A stretch of 64,000 nt of DNA, taken from positions 67,664,501 to 67,728,500 of the forward strand of contig NC_134117.1 of NCBI RefSeq assembly GCF_040939455.1. The letters are read 5' to 3'. Positions within the stretch are counted from its first letter, which is position 1. Every line of letters begins with the position of its first letter. The notes below the pieces were generated by a model that saw only the letters and a list, made by a program, of their open reading frames with translations, was not told the DNA's origin and did not search any database. This stretch comes from Microcebus murinus. Taxonomy: Eukaryota > Chordata > Mammalia > Primates > Cheirogaleidae. Made by a program: the position numbers and the translations under genes. Positions 25,276 through 39,274 of this stretch are shown here, in pieces.

Positions 25276-28266
25276 GTAACTGGCCCCAGGTGCCAGCCCT
25301 AACCTTAGGGAAGGGAGGCAGGAAAGGCGCCACCGTGGGTCCATCTGTGTCCGAGGTGGGCAGGACCTGGGGCCTGCTTGGTGCAGAGTATAAAGAGGAA
25401 GCTGGGGTGCATTTCAGCGGAGTCCACCGCCCTTGGCTGGACTCGTACTGTAGTGAGAGATGTAAAGTCTCTGTCTCTCTCTTTCCTCTCTCTCTCTCTC
25501 TCTCACACACACACAGATAACAAAGGAAGACTGTGTGGAAAGTCCTTGCTCCTGGAGCTAGGATCAGGAAAATGAAAGTCATGCATGTGGGCTGGGGAAA
25601 TCAAGGAAGGCTCCATGGAGGAGGGAGCTTTGGCCAGCTGGACTTCCACCACTAACTCACGTGCACACCCCTGCCCTCTCTTCTCTTGATAGAGAAGCCG
25701 GTTAACTTCAGATGCCCCTGGGGTGGTGGGAGGTAAATCTCTGCTCCACAGTTTTCTGTCTGTAACCTTGAGACAGTGGCTTCACCTTTCCAAAGCTCAG
25801 TTTCTGCATCTGATAAGATGTTTAACAAGCATCTATTTCATAGGGTCGTGATAGAAAAAAAACACCTAGCACATATAAAGGACACAGTACTGGGACTTCC
25901 TTCATCCCAACATGCCCTCCTGGCTGCCAGAAAGGCAGAGACCGAAGGCCAGGGAGGCCAGGGAAGGCAGAGAGGGCAGGCCGGACAGGCCAGACTGGAG
26001 CAGCCAGGTTGCACAACAGCTGGGTGGGCCCAGCTCTCTGTGTGGGCTACCTGCAGCTGTCCAGTTGATGTTTGGGGTCACATCCTGGCTTTCCCAGCTT
26101 CCACACTGCCTCCTAAGGTTCTACAGGGCAGAACATGCCTCTCAGGGTCAGGGTGCATAGGTCGTGGTGCAGGCTGAGGAGGGACTGACATAGGCATGGT
26201 GGCCCGCAGGCCTGTGAGCTGCCCCTACCCCAGCCTTCACATGGCCCACAGGGTGCCTTTCCCCACTTTCCCCAGCCCAGCCTCAAGGAGAGCCTGGACC
26301 TGGGCCTCCAGGGGTGGTTTTTATCCCCGTGTCCTGGGGGGGGGTTGGCAGGCTACTTGCCTTCTCCTTGCCAGTCTCTTCTCATAAGGGCCTTGCTGCC
26401 TCACCAAGAACAAACTTTGAGGAGGGCAAGAAATATCCCTGTTGTTGCACAGGAAGGAGCCTCCTAATTCGCGTGGGGGAGCTCTAGGTGCTGGAGCCAT
26501 CTGGGCAGTCTAGCCTCATCCGGAGGCCTCAACCCTGCAGCGCTCCTGGAGCCCTCTGGATGCCCTCAGCAGGGGCAGTCCTCCTTCTCTGCCTTGCCAG
26601 GGAGCTAGGGCCTGGGCAAAACTTGGAGAGGGGCCCAAAGAGCTGCCCAGCAGGGAATGAGGCTAGAACAGAGGGGTCAGAGGGTCACATTCTGAGCCAA
26701 GCTGCCTCTCCTCCTTACACACAGGCCAGGGGGGCTGGGCTAGAGGGAACCCATGAGAATGGACCCCCCAGCCTTTCTTGGGAGCATGGCTTAGAATTCT
26801 CACTGGATATCCTAAGCCTCTGCTTCCTCTCCCAACCTCACTCCCTGACACAGGACTCGTGGCTCCCAGGATGCTGGCAAAGCATCCTCACTGCGGGGGA
26901 GTCCAGCTGAGACCCACTGACCCTTGGCCCTCTCCTACCACAGTGGAAGCCAGGCACCCCACGGACATGCTCTTCCTCCTCCATGGAGGCTCCTGCTCTG
27001 CGGCCCTGTCCAGAGAAGGGCAGGTGGGCCTGGGGAGGGGAGACAATGTCCTTACTCAGCCAGAAGCTTGGCAGCTTGACAGGGCAAGCCTGCACAGTCC
27101 CCAGGTGTGGAACACTGGCTCCCCAAGGCTTGTTTTATCTCTGCCTTCTCTGGGTCGGGGGGGCTCTGTAGGCCCCTCTAGATCCACTCAGGAGTTTGCT
27201 GGTAAGTTCTATCCCAGGACCACCTCCCTCTCCGAGGCCCAGAGAGGAAGGCACTCCCACACCCCACAACTGTGCCCAGCAGAGATGAGCAGGCCTTGGG
27301 TCCAGGGAGGACAGGCAGAGGGAAGGCAGGAAGCCATGGGGTGGGTGGGGGTGGCAGGCTGTGTGCCTCCAGGAGCTCACTCCTTCAGCAGCCCTGTCAG
27401 TGACCCACTTGCCCTGCGTGTGGTCACACGGTCCCCTTTTGGGTCTGAAAGATGCAGGGCCACGCAGGGAGGAACCAGGGATGTGTTCTGTAAGGTGTTC
27501 ATTAGTTTTAAATGAAGAAGAGTTTCAGAAACAAACTGGGAAATACAGAATCAGACAAGGTTACACCGGCTGCTGAGCTCCAGGAGCTCTGGGGCCGTCA
27601 GCTCTCCAGGAGGCCAGCATCTCCCGAGAGCAGTGAACTCAGACGCCTTCCATCTCTTTGGCCCCATGGCCCCTGGGCCACACGGGGCACAGGCAACTCT
27701 AACCCAGTCAGAGGAGGGGGCAATAAGGACTCTGTGAAGATGGGGGGTGTGGGGGGAGCTCTTGGAGCCTTCTGGCTTCTCATGAGCTCCCCACAAGCGT
27801 TCTTGCCCAGAACCCAAGTCTTTGCTGCTACCCTCTAGCAAGAATAGAAAGGTAAGCAGAGGAGGCCGGGTGGTCTGAGGCTGCGAGGGGCCCTGCAAGG
27901 CTGAGGGGATGGGGCAGCTCTGACCACCACCGTCTCTGCTCTCTCCTGCCTCTGCTGCCTTCCACGGCCCACCCCAGCAGTCTCCACGGAGTGAAGGCTT
28001 TGCCCTGTATCCTCTTGTCTGGCTGGTGGCTTTCTTCCCTCTCTCTAAAGGCAATGCCATTAGCCACCCCAAAAATAGCTTCCTCCCCTCTAAAACTCCC
28101 ATAGTTTTTCCTTCATAGCCTCTGGCAGCTCCCCAGCGACATCTCTGTCAGGTGTCCTCTTCACGAAGGCTCCCAGAGGTCAGGAAGCCAGCCTGCTGTG
28201 GCTGCAGGCCCCAGGATCCAGCTGGGGCTGCCCTTCTTGCTATAACTCTTCCCCCCTTGGTTCCAG
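25276..28266 (+). other. LDB3: Intron 10
   Basis: It contains a (CT)n(CA)n microsatellite at about 25468-25516 and GC-rich unique sequence. It ends in 'cttccccccttggttcCAG' at 28264-28266. Long frames at 26.8-28.1 kb on both strands lack features and look like chance. Confidence 0.7.
25468..25516. repeat. (CT)n(CA)n microsatellite
   Basis: Interrupted CT repeats run into a short CA repeat. It is simple sequence in intron 10. Confidence 0.9.
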
Positions 28267-28412
28267 GCCCCAGTCCTCTTCCTACAGCCCTGCAGCAGCC
28301 AGCTCTCCAGCACCCGCCGCCCATACCAGCTCCAGCGAGGGCCCCGCTGCCCCTGCAGCCAAGCCCCGGGTTGTCACCACTGCCAGCATCCGGCCTTCTG
28401 TCTACCAGCCAG
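28267..28412 (+). CDS. LDB3: LDB3 exon 11: Ser/Pro/Ala-rich linker
   Basis: Exon 11 completes Arg and encodes [20 protein letters not shown] and onward to [14 protein letters not shown] plus G, 48 codons. It continues the disordered linker; the [14 protein letters not shown] end is strongly conserved in LDB3. The acceptor is GGTTCCAG and the donor GTGAGA at 28413. It ends in phase 1 and joins TG of exon 12 to make Val. Confidence 0.94.
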
Positions 28413-29623
28413 GTGAGAGGCAGAGAGGAAGGGGAGGGTGTCTAAGCTGTGCACGGGCTCCAGGAGTTGGAAGAACAAAGGGTCGGCTCCAAAGCCACAG
28501 AAGGATGGTGGCCAGCAAGGCCCTGCTAATGAGGCTCAGCCCTCCCAACCCCGGTTGTGGGCCAGGATCCTGCGGAGCCTACTTTTGGCCTTGAGGAGAC
28601 AGGCGGGCAGTATCTCGTAAGGATAGAGCTCCCAGCTCTTAGGAAGAGGCTGCTCCTGGCTGGAGATTTCTAGCTCAAGGAGAGGGAAGAGAGGGTTTGG
28701 TGGGGAGCTGTTCCTCCATGAGTCTGGGTCTGGCTCAAGCTGCAATCACAGGCAGCCATAACAGAAATGCTGTGGGCTTTGGACAGACTCGCTGCATCAC
28801 AGTGTGACCCAGGGCGAGCTGTTCAACCTGTCTGGTCTTTTGTTTCCTCAGCCAAGACAGGATAACAGGAGGTACGGGGAATACATGAAGAGGGACAGGG
28901 GCAGCTCAGGGGCAGCCAGAGGCAGCACTCGCTGGTTGTCTGTTCCATCTGTCTGGACCCCATTCTCATCAGTGCCCGGGGTCCCCTTGCAGGGATGAGG
29001 GCTCAGCCCCATGGCCCCTGCTCTCCTAGGCAAAGTTGGGCCTGCTCCCCAAAGCCTGAGGGTAACTCCTCCCCTGCCAGTCATTGCTCAAAGAACCTAA
29101 GGGCTCTCCAGCAGGTGTTTTCCCAGGCTGGGGGAAGGTCCCATGTGCCCTAGCATATAGGATGTGCCACAAGAGGGCTCTCAGCATACAGGCCCTGAGT
29201 CTGGTCACCATCGCCTCCTTCCCACTGGATTCTGACTCTGAACTCCAGGAAGTCAGGGCTGTGGTGGATTTTCTCCACTGTGTGTACCTGACCCATGCCT
29301 GGAACAAACAAGATGGTCAGCAAAGGCATAGGGAATGAAGGAACAAATGAATGCACAGATGCTGGGGAGGAAGGCATAGTCAGGTGGGGGACATGGGGAC
29401 AGGAGAGGCTGTGAGCAGTGCATTCTGTCCTCTGGCAGCTGGATACACAGGAGCAATGAGTCAGGAGTTCCCAGAGGGATTTTCTGGTGCCCATTACACA
29501 AATGGGTGAGATAGGGTTTTTGCTGGGCACACACTCTGCATTCAAAGCATTATAGTTTCAACACATTTAACAGCCATCTTGGATTTATGGAAAGCAATAA
29601 CGATTTTCCATTTACAGTACTGA

Positions 29624-30054
<431 letters not shown>

Positions 30055-30429
30055 AATAGCCCTTTAAAAAGAGCAGTTGTAGGTCCACAGCGACATCAAG
30101 GAGAAGGTACAGAGGTCTCCCCCGTACCCCTTGCCCCACGCAGGCACAGCCCCCTTATCACCGTCTCCACCTGACACCCTCACGTTTTTACCATGCTAGG
30201 ATCCAGGAAGAGAGGACATCGACAGCTCCTCTGGGAAAGAATGAGGTAGATAAATCTACGGGAGCGGGAGGGGGACAGGGAAGACCTTTTGTGTCCTGCA
30301 GAAGCGTGAGGGTACAGGACAGCACGTACAAAGGCTCGGAGCATGCCCTGTTAAGGGCACGAGGAGAGACCGGGCGGATTTCTCTGTGGCCGGACGCAGG
30401 GAGATGAGACAGGCACGGAGTCAGGAAGG

Positions 30430-31560
30430 GCCCCGCGCAGGGGAGCTGGGCTGGTGTCGGGAGGCACGGGATCAGCCCGGTTTGCGAGCTCGCTCCGGCG
30501 GCAGCCTGGCGTGGGCGGCCTGAGGGCCTGCCGAGCGACCTGCGCGCGCTGTAGACCGCGAAGGGCCGCGTCTCTCCGGGCCAAATCTCCTCATTTGAAA
30601 ACGAGGATTGTGCGATGTACGCCTCGGTGTCTGGCACACAGGAGGGGCCCTTCTCCGTCCCTACAGGGGCCGGGACGGAAAGTTCTGAGGTTAAAACTAC
30701 ACAGGATGAGGCGGCATTTGGGAGGGGGCTGCAGTGGTGAAGAAAAATCTCGAATGGAGCCGGGAGGAAGCGGCTGTCCCTGTGAGCACGGGGACACGGG
30801 CGGGAGGTGGAGAGGAGTGCGGCTGTCGGCTCGGGGACCGCATTTCCGGCCCGTCCGGAGCAGGCCCCTGGCACCTTCCGGGCCGCCCCGCGCCCCGGTG
30901 CCCGCCCGGCCGCCGCCGTCGCCGCAGGCCCGCCAGGGGGCGGCGCGCACCGGGCGCTGCCGGGCTGCTCGGCGGCCCCTCCCCTCCTTCCCGGCGGGCC
31001 GAGGAGCCGCCGGAGCCGCGGCCTCCGCGTTCCCAGGCCGCGCAGACGTTAACTCATTCCTGCCTGCGGCGAAGGAGGCGGCCGGGCGGGCGCGCGCTGG
31101 AGCCGGCCTGCCTCCGCCTCCCTCTCCCGAGGAGGCCGGGCCGCCGAGTGGGGCCCGGGGGCGGCTGGCAGGCGGCCGGGGCGAAGCGGGAGTGTGGGCT
31201 GGAGCCCCTGCCTCCCTCCCCTGCCCCCGGGCTCCCGGGCTCGGGCGTCGGAGAGGGCCTCGAGCGGGCCGATGGCGGCGTCCGCAGCCCGGACCCGACC
31301 GCCGGCGCCCGGGAGCCCGAGGCCTGGGACGGGGCGCGCGGCCGCGACGGCCACGGCCGCCTGTGGGCCGGGCGGCGGTCGCGGGAGCCTGGCCCGGCCT
31401 GGAGTGAGTCAGAAATCACCTTGCTTAATTACACATTCCCGAGGCCGCCGAGTGCGATAGGGGCCTTTTGAACTTGCCAATTAGAGATGAAATATCACCT
31501 TCTAATTTGGACGGGCTTAATTCCGTCACGCAGAAATAGCAACAGCCCCGGGGCTCCGAG
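30430..31560. promoter_or_regulatory. Intragenic CpG island
   Basis: Dense CG dinucleotides (for example gccgccgtcgccgcaggc and gggcgggcgcgcgctgg) stand out from flanking intron. The densest part is about 30840-31400. The right edge carries AT-rich motifs: TGAGTCA at 31405, TTAATTA at 31425, CAATTAG at 31478, CTTAATTC at 31516, and ATCACCTT twice (31415 and 31494), each followed by a TAAT core. Such a CpG island could be an internal promoter or enhancer. No exon with credible coding is seen; the long frames here are compositional. Confidence 0.7.
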
Positions 31561-32174
31561 GCGGGATATCAGGTCTCTCTCCTGGCTTGTGGGGTGGCGC
31601 GGCAGGCCAGGCTGGAGGACGCAGAGGGAACCGTGAGGCTGCTGCTGCTTGACCCCTCGCCCCACCCCGCCGGGAGTGGGGGGCCGCGAAGCGGGAGGGG
31701 AGTCGCCGGGAAGGTCTCTTCTCCTTGCAGCCCCCGGCAAGGAAGCCCGCAGACCCGGGCCTCAGGCTCCGGCCTGCCTCTGCCAGACGTTCGTGTTGTG
31801 GGAGTTTAGAAGAGGGGGGTGGGCCAGGGAGTCTGGGCGGCCTTGCGGTGGAGGGGAGCGACTGCCAGGCAGAGAGCAGAGTTGGTATTGCTGGAGGGAG
31901 GCAGGAAAGGTGGGCAGAGGCTTCTTTGGAAGAGGCCTGCTAAAACCTGTTTGTTTGGCCCCCTGGGGAGGATCTAAGCAGAGATCTGGAGTTGAGTCGG
32001 CCCAGGTCCAGCCAGGCTGGATGACGTTGAGGTAGCCCCTCCCCAAGTCTCAATTCCTCAGCTGTAAAGTGGACTTGCAAATACCATCGGCCCCCCCGCC
32101 GGATCGCAGCGAGTATTACTTGAAATGATGCCCATAGAGGGCCGGGCATGTGCAAGTGTCATTCTGGTGTGGGC

Positions 32175-32455
32175 AGCACCATTCAATAGAAAAAAAATTT
32201 CTAGTAGTCGCATTTTAAAAAGTGAAAGAAAACAAGTGAAATTCAATTTAATGTATTTTATTGACCCAGTACATTCAAAATATCACTTCAATATATAATT
32301 AGTATAAAAGAATTATTAATGAGTCTTCAAAATCGAGCGTGTGCTTTGCACTGAACAGTGCTGCTCCATTCAGACTAGCTGCCTTGCAAAGTGTTCAGCA
32401 GTCACATAGAACTATGTATTGGACAGCACAGGATAGGGCTTTTGTTCTTAATGTT
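32175..32455. mobile_element. Old hAT-type DNA transposon
   Basis: 'accattcaatagaaaaaaaa', 'gtgaaattcaatttaatgta' and 'gtattggacagcacaggat' fit an ancient Charlie-like element whose consensus starts CAGTGCTGTCCAATAGAA. A related fragment lies near 62670. The subfamily is uncertain. Confidence 0.55.
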
Positions 32456-32944
32456 TTTTAGCAGAGGACTGTGCTTTACAAAAAAAGGAAAAAATCTTGC
32501 AGAGAACTCCATTGTACATAACAGAGGGATGAAGCTGCTCTGAAGTTCTGCTTGGTCACCTCTCCCCATGCCTCCTCCCTCATAGCATTCCTCAAATCAC
32601 TTCTGCCCCCAGCGTTTTGAGACCCTCTGCTCTAGGAACCAGGGAGCCGTTCCCAAGGTGGTTAGGGAGGGTGACAACACCTTGAACTTGGGCTTTACAG
32701 ATTTATAAAATGTCCTCGCTATGTCAATCCCTGCCTGCCACAGCTGTGAGGCAGGCAGAGCTGTCGTACATTCCACCACTGAGTAGACTCACTCCCAGGC
32801 TATCTAACTTTGGGCTGTCCCATCTCCCTTCCCCCCTCCCTCATCCCACAGTCTACCTGGACTGGGCTTCCCCAGGTGACTAGCAGGCGGTGAGATGAGC
32901 TGACAGGACATCTGACCCTGAGATCCAGGTGCCACCTTCCTTGC

Positions 32945-33180
32945 TATCCTCACTCACATTTAGTGACACACTTTGCCAGGTACTTAGCTAAGCTCTTTAT
33001 ATTTCGTATCTTCTCTTAATCCTCATAATAACCTTGTGAAGTACTAAGAATTATTATTGCCATTTTTAGATGTAGTAGCTGAGGCCCAGAGAAGTTAAGG
33101 AACTTGCCTAAGGTAACACAGCCAGGCTGTAGCAGATTTGGAACCTGGAGCCAGGGCTCTTGATGGCTGAGCTACATGCC
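32945..33180 (+). repeat. MIR SINE
   Basis: 'ttgccaggtacttagctaag', 'ttttagatgtagtagctgag' and 'cttgcctaaggtaacacagc' show a nearly full MIR. Ends are approximate. Confidence 0.85.
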
Positions 33181-33274
33181 AGAGCATGGGGTCTCCACAA
33201 TGTTGAAAATGACTCCTTAATGACATGGTGCATTGAGATTTCCTGGAAATTGGACTCATATTCTTTAGAGAGGC

Positions 33275-33400
33275 AGTTTGGGGTGATAGAAAGTGGTTTT
33301 GAAGACACATTCTGCCACTTACTGGCTCTGTCTGAACCTCAGTGACCTCAAGTGCAAAGGGAGATAATGTAGGACTGACTCACTCAGATGATTTGTTATG
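33275..33400 (-). repeat. MIR SINE fragment
   Basis: Reverse MIR words are present: 'acattctgccacttactggc' then 'tgaacctcagtgacctcaag'. Partial copy; ends are approximate. Confidence 0.55.
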
Positions 33401-34504
33401 TGCCTAGTCTACCCCTATGGAAGTGGAAGATTCCTTATGGAGATTGTACCTATGGAAGCTATCCCTTAATCCTTCAATAACACAGGGTGGGGACCCATCC
33501 CCAGCATAAGGGTTTCTATGCCATCTAGCGTTGAAGTCACCTGGGAGTAGAAGGTGCAAAATGGGAACCACAGGTCACCTAAGGTGATCCAGGGGAAAGA
33601 GATACCAGAGGCAGGACCAGGGTCTTGAGCCCCAAGGAAGACCCTCCTCTCTAGGCTAGAGCCCTGGAGCGCTGCCTCAGTGTAGTCCATCCTGCCCAGG
33701 CTGAGCTCAAGAACGAGGAGGGAGGCTGCCCTGACATGCTTCCTGGGGTGGGGTGAATGAGGCCTCTTTCCAGAGGGGCAGACTGTGAAGTGAGGCAAGG
33801 CTTCTGGAACCTCCTTCACTGAGAAGGAGGCCAGCTGGACCTTGTGTGCAAGGCACAGCTGGGTCTCCCTGGCTGGGCTTTGAGGGCCTAGGCGTGATGG
33901 TGCGGTGGGTAAGCAGCTGCAACGCTCTTTCTGTGTCGTGAGCCCAAGAAGGTGTTCTGCTTTCAGGGAGCTGGAGGAGCGGGTAGCAGAAGTGGGGCAG
34001 CATGTTCCCCTCCCTATACTCCAACTTCTTTGGTAACCTCTAGACAGTCGCTCAAACACACTCTTAGCTTCCACCAAAGTGATGTGGAAGAACAGGGGTC
34101 CCCCAGGGGCAGCCACGGGCCAAGTGTGCAGCTGCACTGGGCTGTGTCCCCAGCATCTCTGCCCAGGGTCACTCTGATGACTCCTTTAAGATTCCCCCAC
34201 CCTAATCAAACCAAGATGACATTTCCCCCCAATACAAATCAAGCCAAGCTGTTTTTCAAGAAAGCAATCATAGCCAAACCTGAAACCTGAACTTGAAAAC
34301 CCAGCTGCCAGGTCATCTGCTTTGTGCCGAAGGCTGAACTAGGTCCAGGTTCAGCAAACGCATGCCAATTGAGGCATTTCCGTACAACTGAAAGCATCCT
34401 CCAAGCTGAGCTGACCCACTCCCACCCTCTTCCCTGGACTAGGCACCCACCCCCACTCCCAGTCTGATGCAGGCCTCCTGCAGCCAAGGCCTGGCCGGGC
34501 CCCA

Positions 34505-34560
34505 CCCTGCACAGCTGTAGATATTTATAGCTATATTCCTTTTCCAGCCCTGTCCAGCTC
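34505..34560 (+). promoter_or_regulatory. E-box/MEF2-like/TATA-like cluster
   Basis: CAGCTG (34512-34517) is followed directly by ATATTTATAG (34521-34530), one base off the MEF2 consensus and TATA-like. It lies about 250 nt upstream of exon 12. Its use as an internal muscle promoter or enhancer is inferred. Confidence 0.4.
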
Positions 34561-34776
34561 CCAGAGCCCTGCTGCACTTGCTCTTTCTCTCCTTGGGCTC
34601 CCTGCTGAGAATTCAAATCTGGGGCATCAAGAAGTTCAGGAACACGTCTCCTATAAAAATTGCAATTGTACTACTCTCATATTAAAGTCACCTTTTGCAG
34701 ATCTTTGGCTGGGGGTGGGAGAATTTGGGAGCATGAATTCCTGACACCTTTTTCTTTCGGTATTTTTGTCTTGCAG

Positions 34777-35179
34777 TGCCTACAGCTACCTACAGCCCAT
34801 CCCCAGGGGCCAATTACAGTCCAACTCCCTATACCCCCTCACCTGCCCCTGCCTACACTCCTTCGCCTGCCCCCACCTACTCTCCATCCCCAGCACCAGC
34901 CTATACTCCCTCACCTGCCCCCAACTATAACCCTGCACCGTCCACAACCTACAGCGGGGGACCTGCAGAGTCTGCCAGCCGTCCCCCCTGGGTGGCAGAT
35001 GACAGCTTCTCCCAGAAATTTGCCCCTGGCAAGAGCACCACCTCCATCAGCAAGCAGACCATGCCCCGGGGGAGCCCAGCCCAGGCGCCTCCCCTTGCCA
35101 GGGGCACTGTCCAGAGGGCTGAGCGATTCCCAGCCAGCAGCCGGACTCCGCTCTGTGGCCACTGCAACAGCGTCATCCG
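34777..35179 (+). CDS. LDB3: LDB3 exon 12: PSPAP repeats and start of LIM1
   Basis: The exon completes Val and encodes 133 codons plus CG. Residues about 8-56 are tandem eight-residue units ([32 protein letters not shown]), followed by a conserved block [20 protein letters not shown]. The last residues, [15 protein letters not shown], supply the first two zinc cysteines of LIM1. The donor is GTATGA at 35180. Human as recalled has one more PSPxP unit and a longer GGPAYTPAGPQV stretch where this sequence reads [13 protein letters not shown], so both low-complexity parts are shorter here. Confidence 0.95.
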
Positions 35180-35698
35180 GTATGATCCCACTGTGCCCCA
35201 TGCTGGGGCGCCAAAGGGGTGGGCATGCATGGTGCTTCCCCACAGTCTGAGCCCTGCAACGTGGGATGGGGCGGCGGCTGGCTGTAGGGAGAAAGTCGTG
35301 TGCATGGCAGCCTCAGGCCCCTCTGGCTTGCCATTTGGTCTGACCCTCTCTGAGCTTTAGCTGCCATAACTGTGTGACACCCACTTCCCTAGGGAGTTGA
35401 GAGGATTGTATGAGGTCAGTGGAGGAAGCTCCCAGCAGGGTGTCTAGTGCCAGGATCTCCCCCTTGGGCTAAGGCTGGGTTCTGGGAATTACCAGTCTTG
35501 TTGTCAGTAGGTTTATTGGGCGTGTTGCAAGCTGGCTGGCTGTTGGTTTGACCCAGCTTTCCTTTAGGGTTGCTTCTGGGTCTTTCCATAAACAGGCCTG
35601 TTGCTGCACAAGGCTTTGGTAGGCATCTGCCATACTCAAATGAAAATCTGTCATTTAACACCTAAAAGGCAGGGATCATGGGTGGTGGTGTTTGAATA

Positions 35699-35700
<2 letters not shown>

Positions 35701-35734
<34 letters not shown>
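35701..35734. repeat. (GT)17 microsatellite
   Basis: Perfect GT repeats of 34 nt, with one more GTGTG after a single G insertion. Confidence 0.95.
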
Positions 35735-35736
<2 letters not shown>

Positions 35737-35859
35737 TGTGAGCTTATATATATGAAAAGCACACTTTTATTTATAAATAAAGTAATTCATATTCAGAAAA
35801 ATTAGAAAATATAGAAAAGTAAAAATTAGAATATAAACAGTCACCTCAAAGCCCCAGTG

Positions 35860-36110
35860 TTCTGACCACTACCTAGAACTAGACTATCCAGGTTCATATC
35901 ATGGTTCTACCACTTACCAGCCCTGTGGCCTTGAATAAGTTGCTCAGACTCTTGGGGCCTCATTTTCCTTATCTGAAAATGCGTATCATAATAGTACCTA
36001 CTTCATAGGATTGTTGTGAGACTTGATCAAGTTAACAAATGCACAAGTCTTCCTGAATAGTGCCTGCAGAGTAATGACTCTGCAGCTTCACCACTGTTCT
36101 TCTTACTATG
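35860..36110 (-). repeat. MIR SINE
   Basis: Reverse MIR words: 'ccacttaccagccctgtggc', 'ggcctcattttccttatctg' and 'acttcataggattgttgtga'. Ends are approximate. Confidence 0.85.
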
Positions 36111-36327
36111 ATTATCAGTAGTCGGCTGAATTCTGTGCCTACCCAGATCCCTACTGCTGCACTACTGAGTTGTTTCCCAGTTTCTTTTGCTATAGATGAC
36201 GGAACAATGAACACCTTTCTGCATGGAGCTTTTTCTGAATTTCACATTATTTCACATTATTTCATTAGGACAGTCAACAAAAGTCACAGTTATTGGGTAA
36301 AAGTGTGAACATTCTTGGGTTTCTTGA

Positions 36328-37369
<1,042 letters not shown>

Positions 37370-37689
37370 TAACTCTTGTCTGTGTCTATTAACATCTGAC
37401 CATCAGGAGGCCTTTATTTCTGGGAGAAGAATTTGTTTTTATTTTTGTTTTTCATGGCAGAATGCTAATATTACACAAAGGAAGTTAATCGAGCTATCTC
37501 CTCTGCCTGTTTGGTTGCAGTTTTCCTGGGGTGGGGGTGGGCAGAGACTGTAGCTAATTCTACACATGCAGTCTCTTCTCGCTTCCCTGCATCAACTATG
37601 TGGATTACAAGTTGGCATCTTATAACCACTTGAGAAACTTTCAGGTCATTTTGACTTGGAGACCACAAGGTCTAGTTTGAAAAGGCCAA

Positions 37690-37880
37690 GGCTCTGTGCT
37701 TCATCCTACGTTCTGTTCCTGGCTCCACTTCAGGCTGGCTTTGTGGCTCTGAGTGAATTACTAAACTTCTCTGAGCCTCACTTTTCTCATCTGTAAACAC
37801 CTGCCTTCTGGAGTTATGAGGAATAAACCAGAGAGGGCATGGAAAGCATTGGATATGCAAGAGTCCCCTTCCCTGCTCTT
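37690..37880 (-). repeat. MIR SINE
   Basis: Reverse MIR words: 'ctggctttgtggctctgagt', 'tctgagcctcacttttctca' and 'tggaaagcattggatatgca'. Ends are approximate. Confidence 0.75.
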
Positions 37881-38664
37881 GTGACATTTATGAGACCTTG
37901 TTGTTCCTTTAGAGCCCTGTAATCTCATTCTCTGAATTCAGAGTTTCTCTATACCCCAAGAATGCTATATGCTGTCTTAAAACATGGAGTAAATCATTAT
38001 AAGTTCAGGAGGCAAACCAATTTGTTAGACAGTTGGGAATTCTGGCTAACTGAGCACTCACTCACTCACTTGTTTATTCATAGCCTGCCCCTTTCAGAAA
38101 GGATTTGAGGTAGGTTCCAACAAGGGTAACATAGACATGAAGGCTAAGACTAAACAACCAGAAAATCAGAAGAGGGAAACGCAAGCATGCTGATTGTGAA
38201 GACTAACAGGGCTGCAGGCACTGACTGGGTAGCAAATGTGAGGCCAAAAACAGAAACACAGTAAGTTAGTTTACTTTAAATCAGAAAGGAGAAGACATTC
38301 AATTCCTCAAGGTCAAAAGCAAAATGAAATAAAACTTCTTTCCCTCAACAATAAATTATAAAAGAAACTCCTTGGGTTCTTATGGTGGGGAATTCTCTTT
38401 CCAGCTCCGAAGTTAATTGCACAACTTTAAACAAGTCACCTACTTACTCTGTGCCTCAGTTTCCTTATCCGTAAAGGGAGAAGATAACACCAGTCTTTTC
38501 CCTTCTCATGAGCATATGATATTGATTGGTAATTAATGAAAGTGCTATTATTCTTTGACTCAAAGCATTATAATTTCCATAATTCGTGATAAGCCAAAAT
38601 TTGTGTCAGAGGTTTATGAAAGAAAAATAGAGTTCCACTATCAGCTGCTCCTCTTCAGAGTAAG

Positions 38665-39026
<362 letters not shown>

Positions 39027-39068
39027 TTAAAAATGATGTTTTGAGGAAGAAGACCCAGGAAGAGGATA

Positions 39069-39274
39069 GTCTAGTGCAGGGGTCCTCAAACTTTATAAAC
39101 AGGGGGCCAGTTCACTGTCCCTCAGACCGTTGGAGGGCGGGACTATAGTTTAAAAAAACTATGGACAAATTCCTATGCACACTGCACATATCTTATTTTG
39201 AAGTAAAGAAACAAACGGGCAAAAACACCTGCATGTGGCCCGCGGGCCGTAGTTTGAGGACGCCTGGTCTAGGG
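39069..39274. mobile_element. hAT-type MITE with 8-bp TSD
   Basis: The element is 39077-39266 (190 bp), with ends CAGGGGTCCTCAAA and TTTGAGGACGCCTG. The flanks GTCTAGTG and GTCTAGGG agree at 7 of 8 bases. It is non-autonomous and related to 3434-3626; it shares the first about 60 bp and the CATGTGGCCCG..CGTAGTTTGAG end. Confidence 0.88.

Noticed and set aside
30454..31471. Plus-strand frames of 317 and 245 residues in the CpG island
   Set aside because: Their Arg/Ala/Gly/Pro-rich composition is what random CpG-island sequence gives, overlapping frames are equally open, and no family resemblance is seen.
34776..35360. 194-residue frame continuing past exon 12
   Set aside because: It is real only to 35179; beyond the GTATGA donor it is intron. 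LIM1 continues in exon 13.
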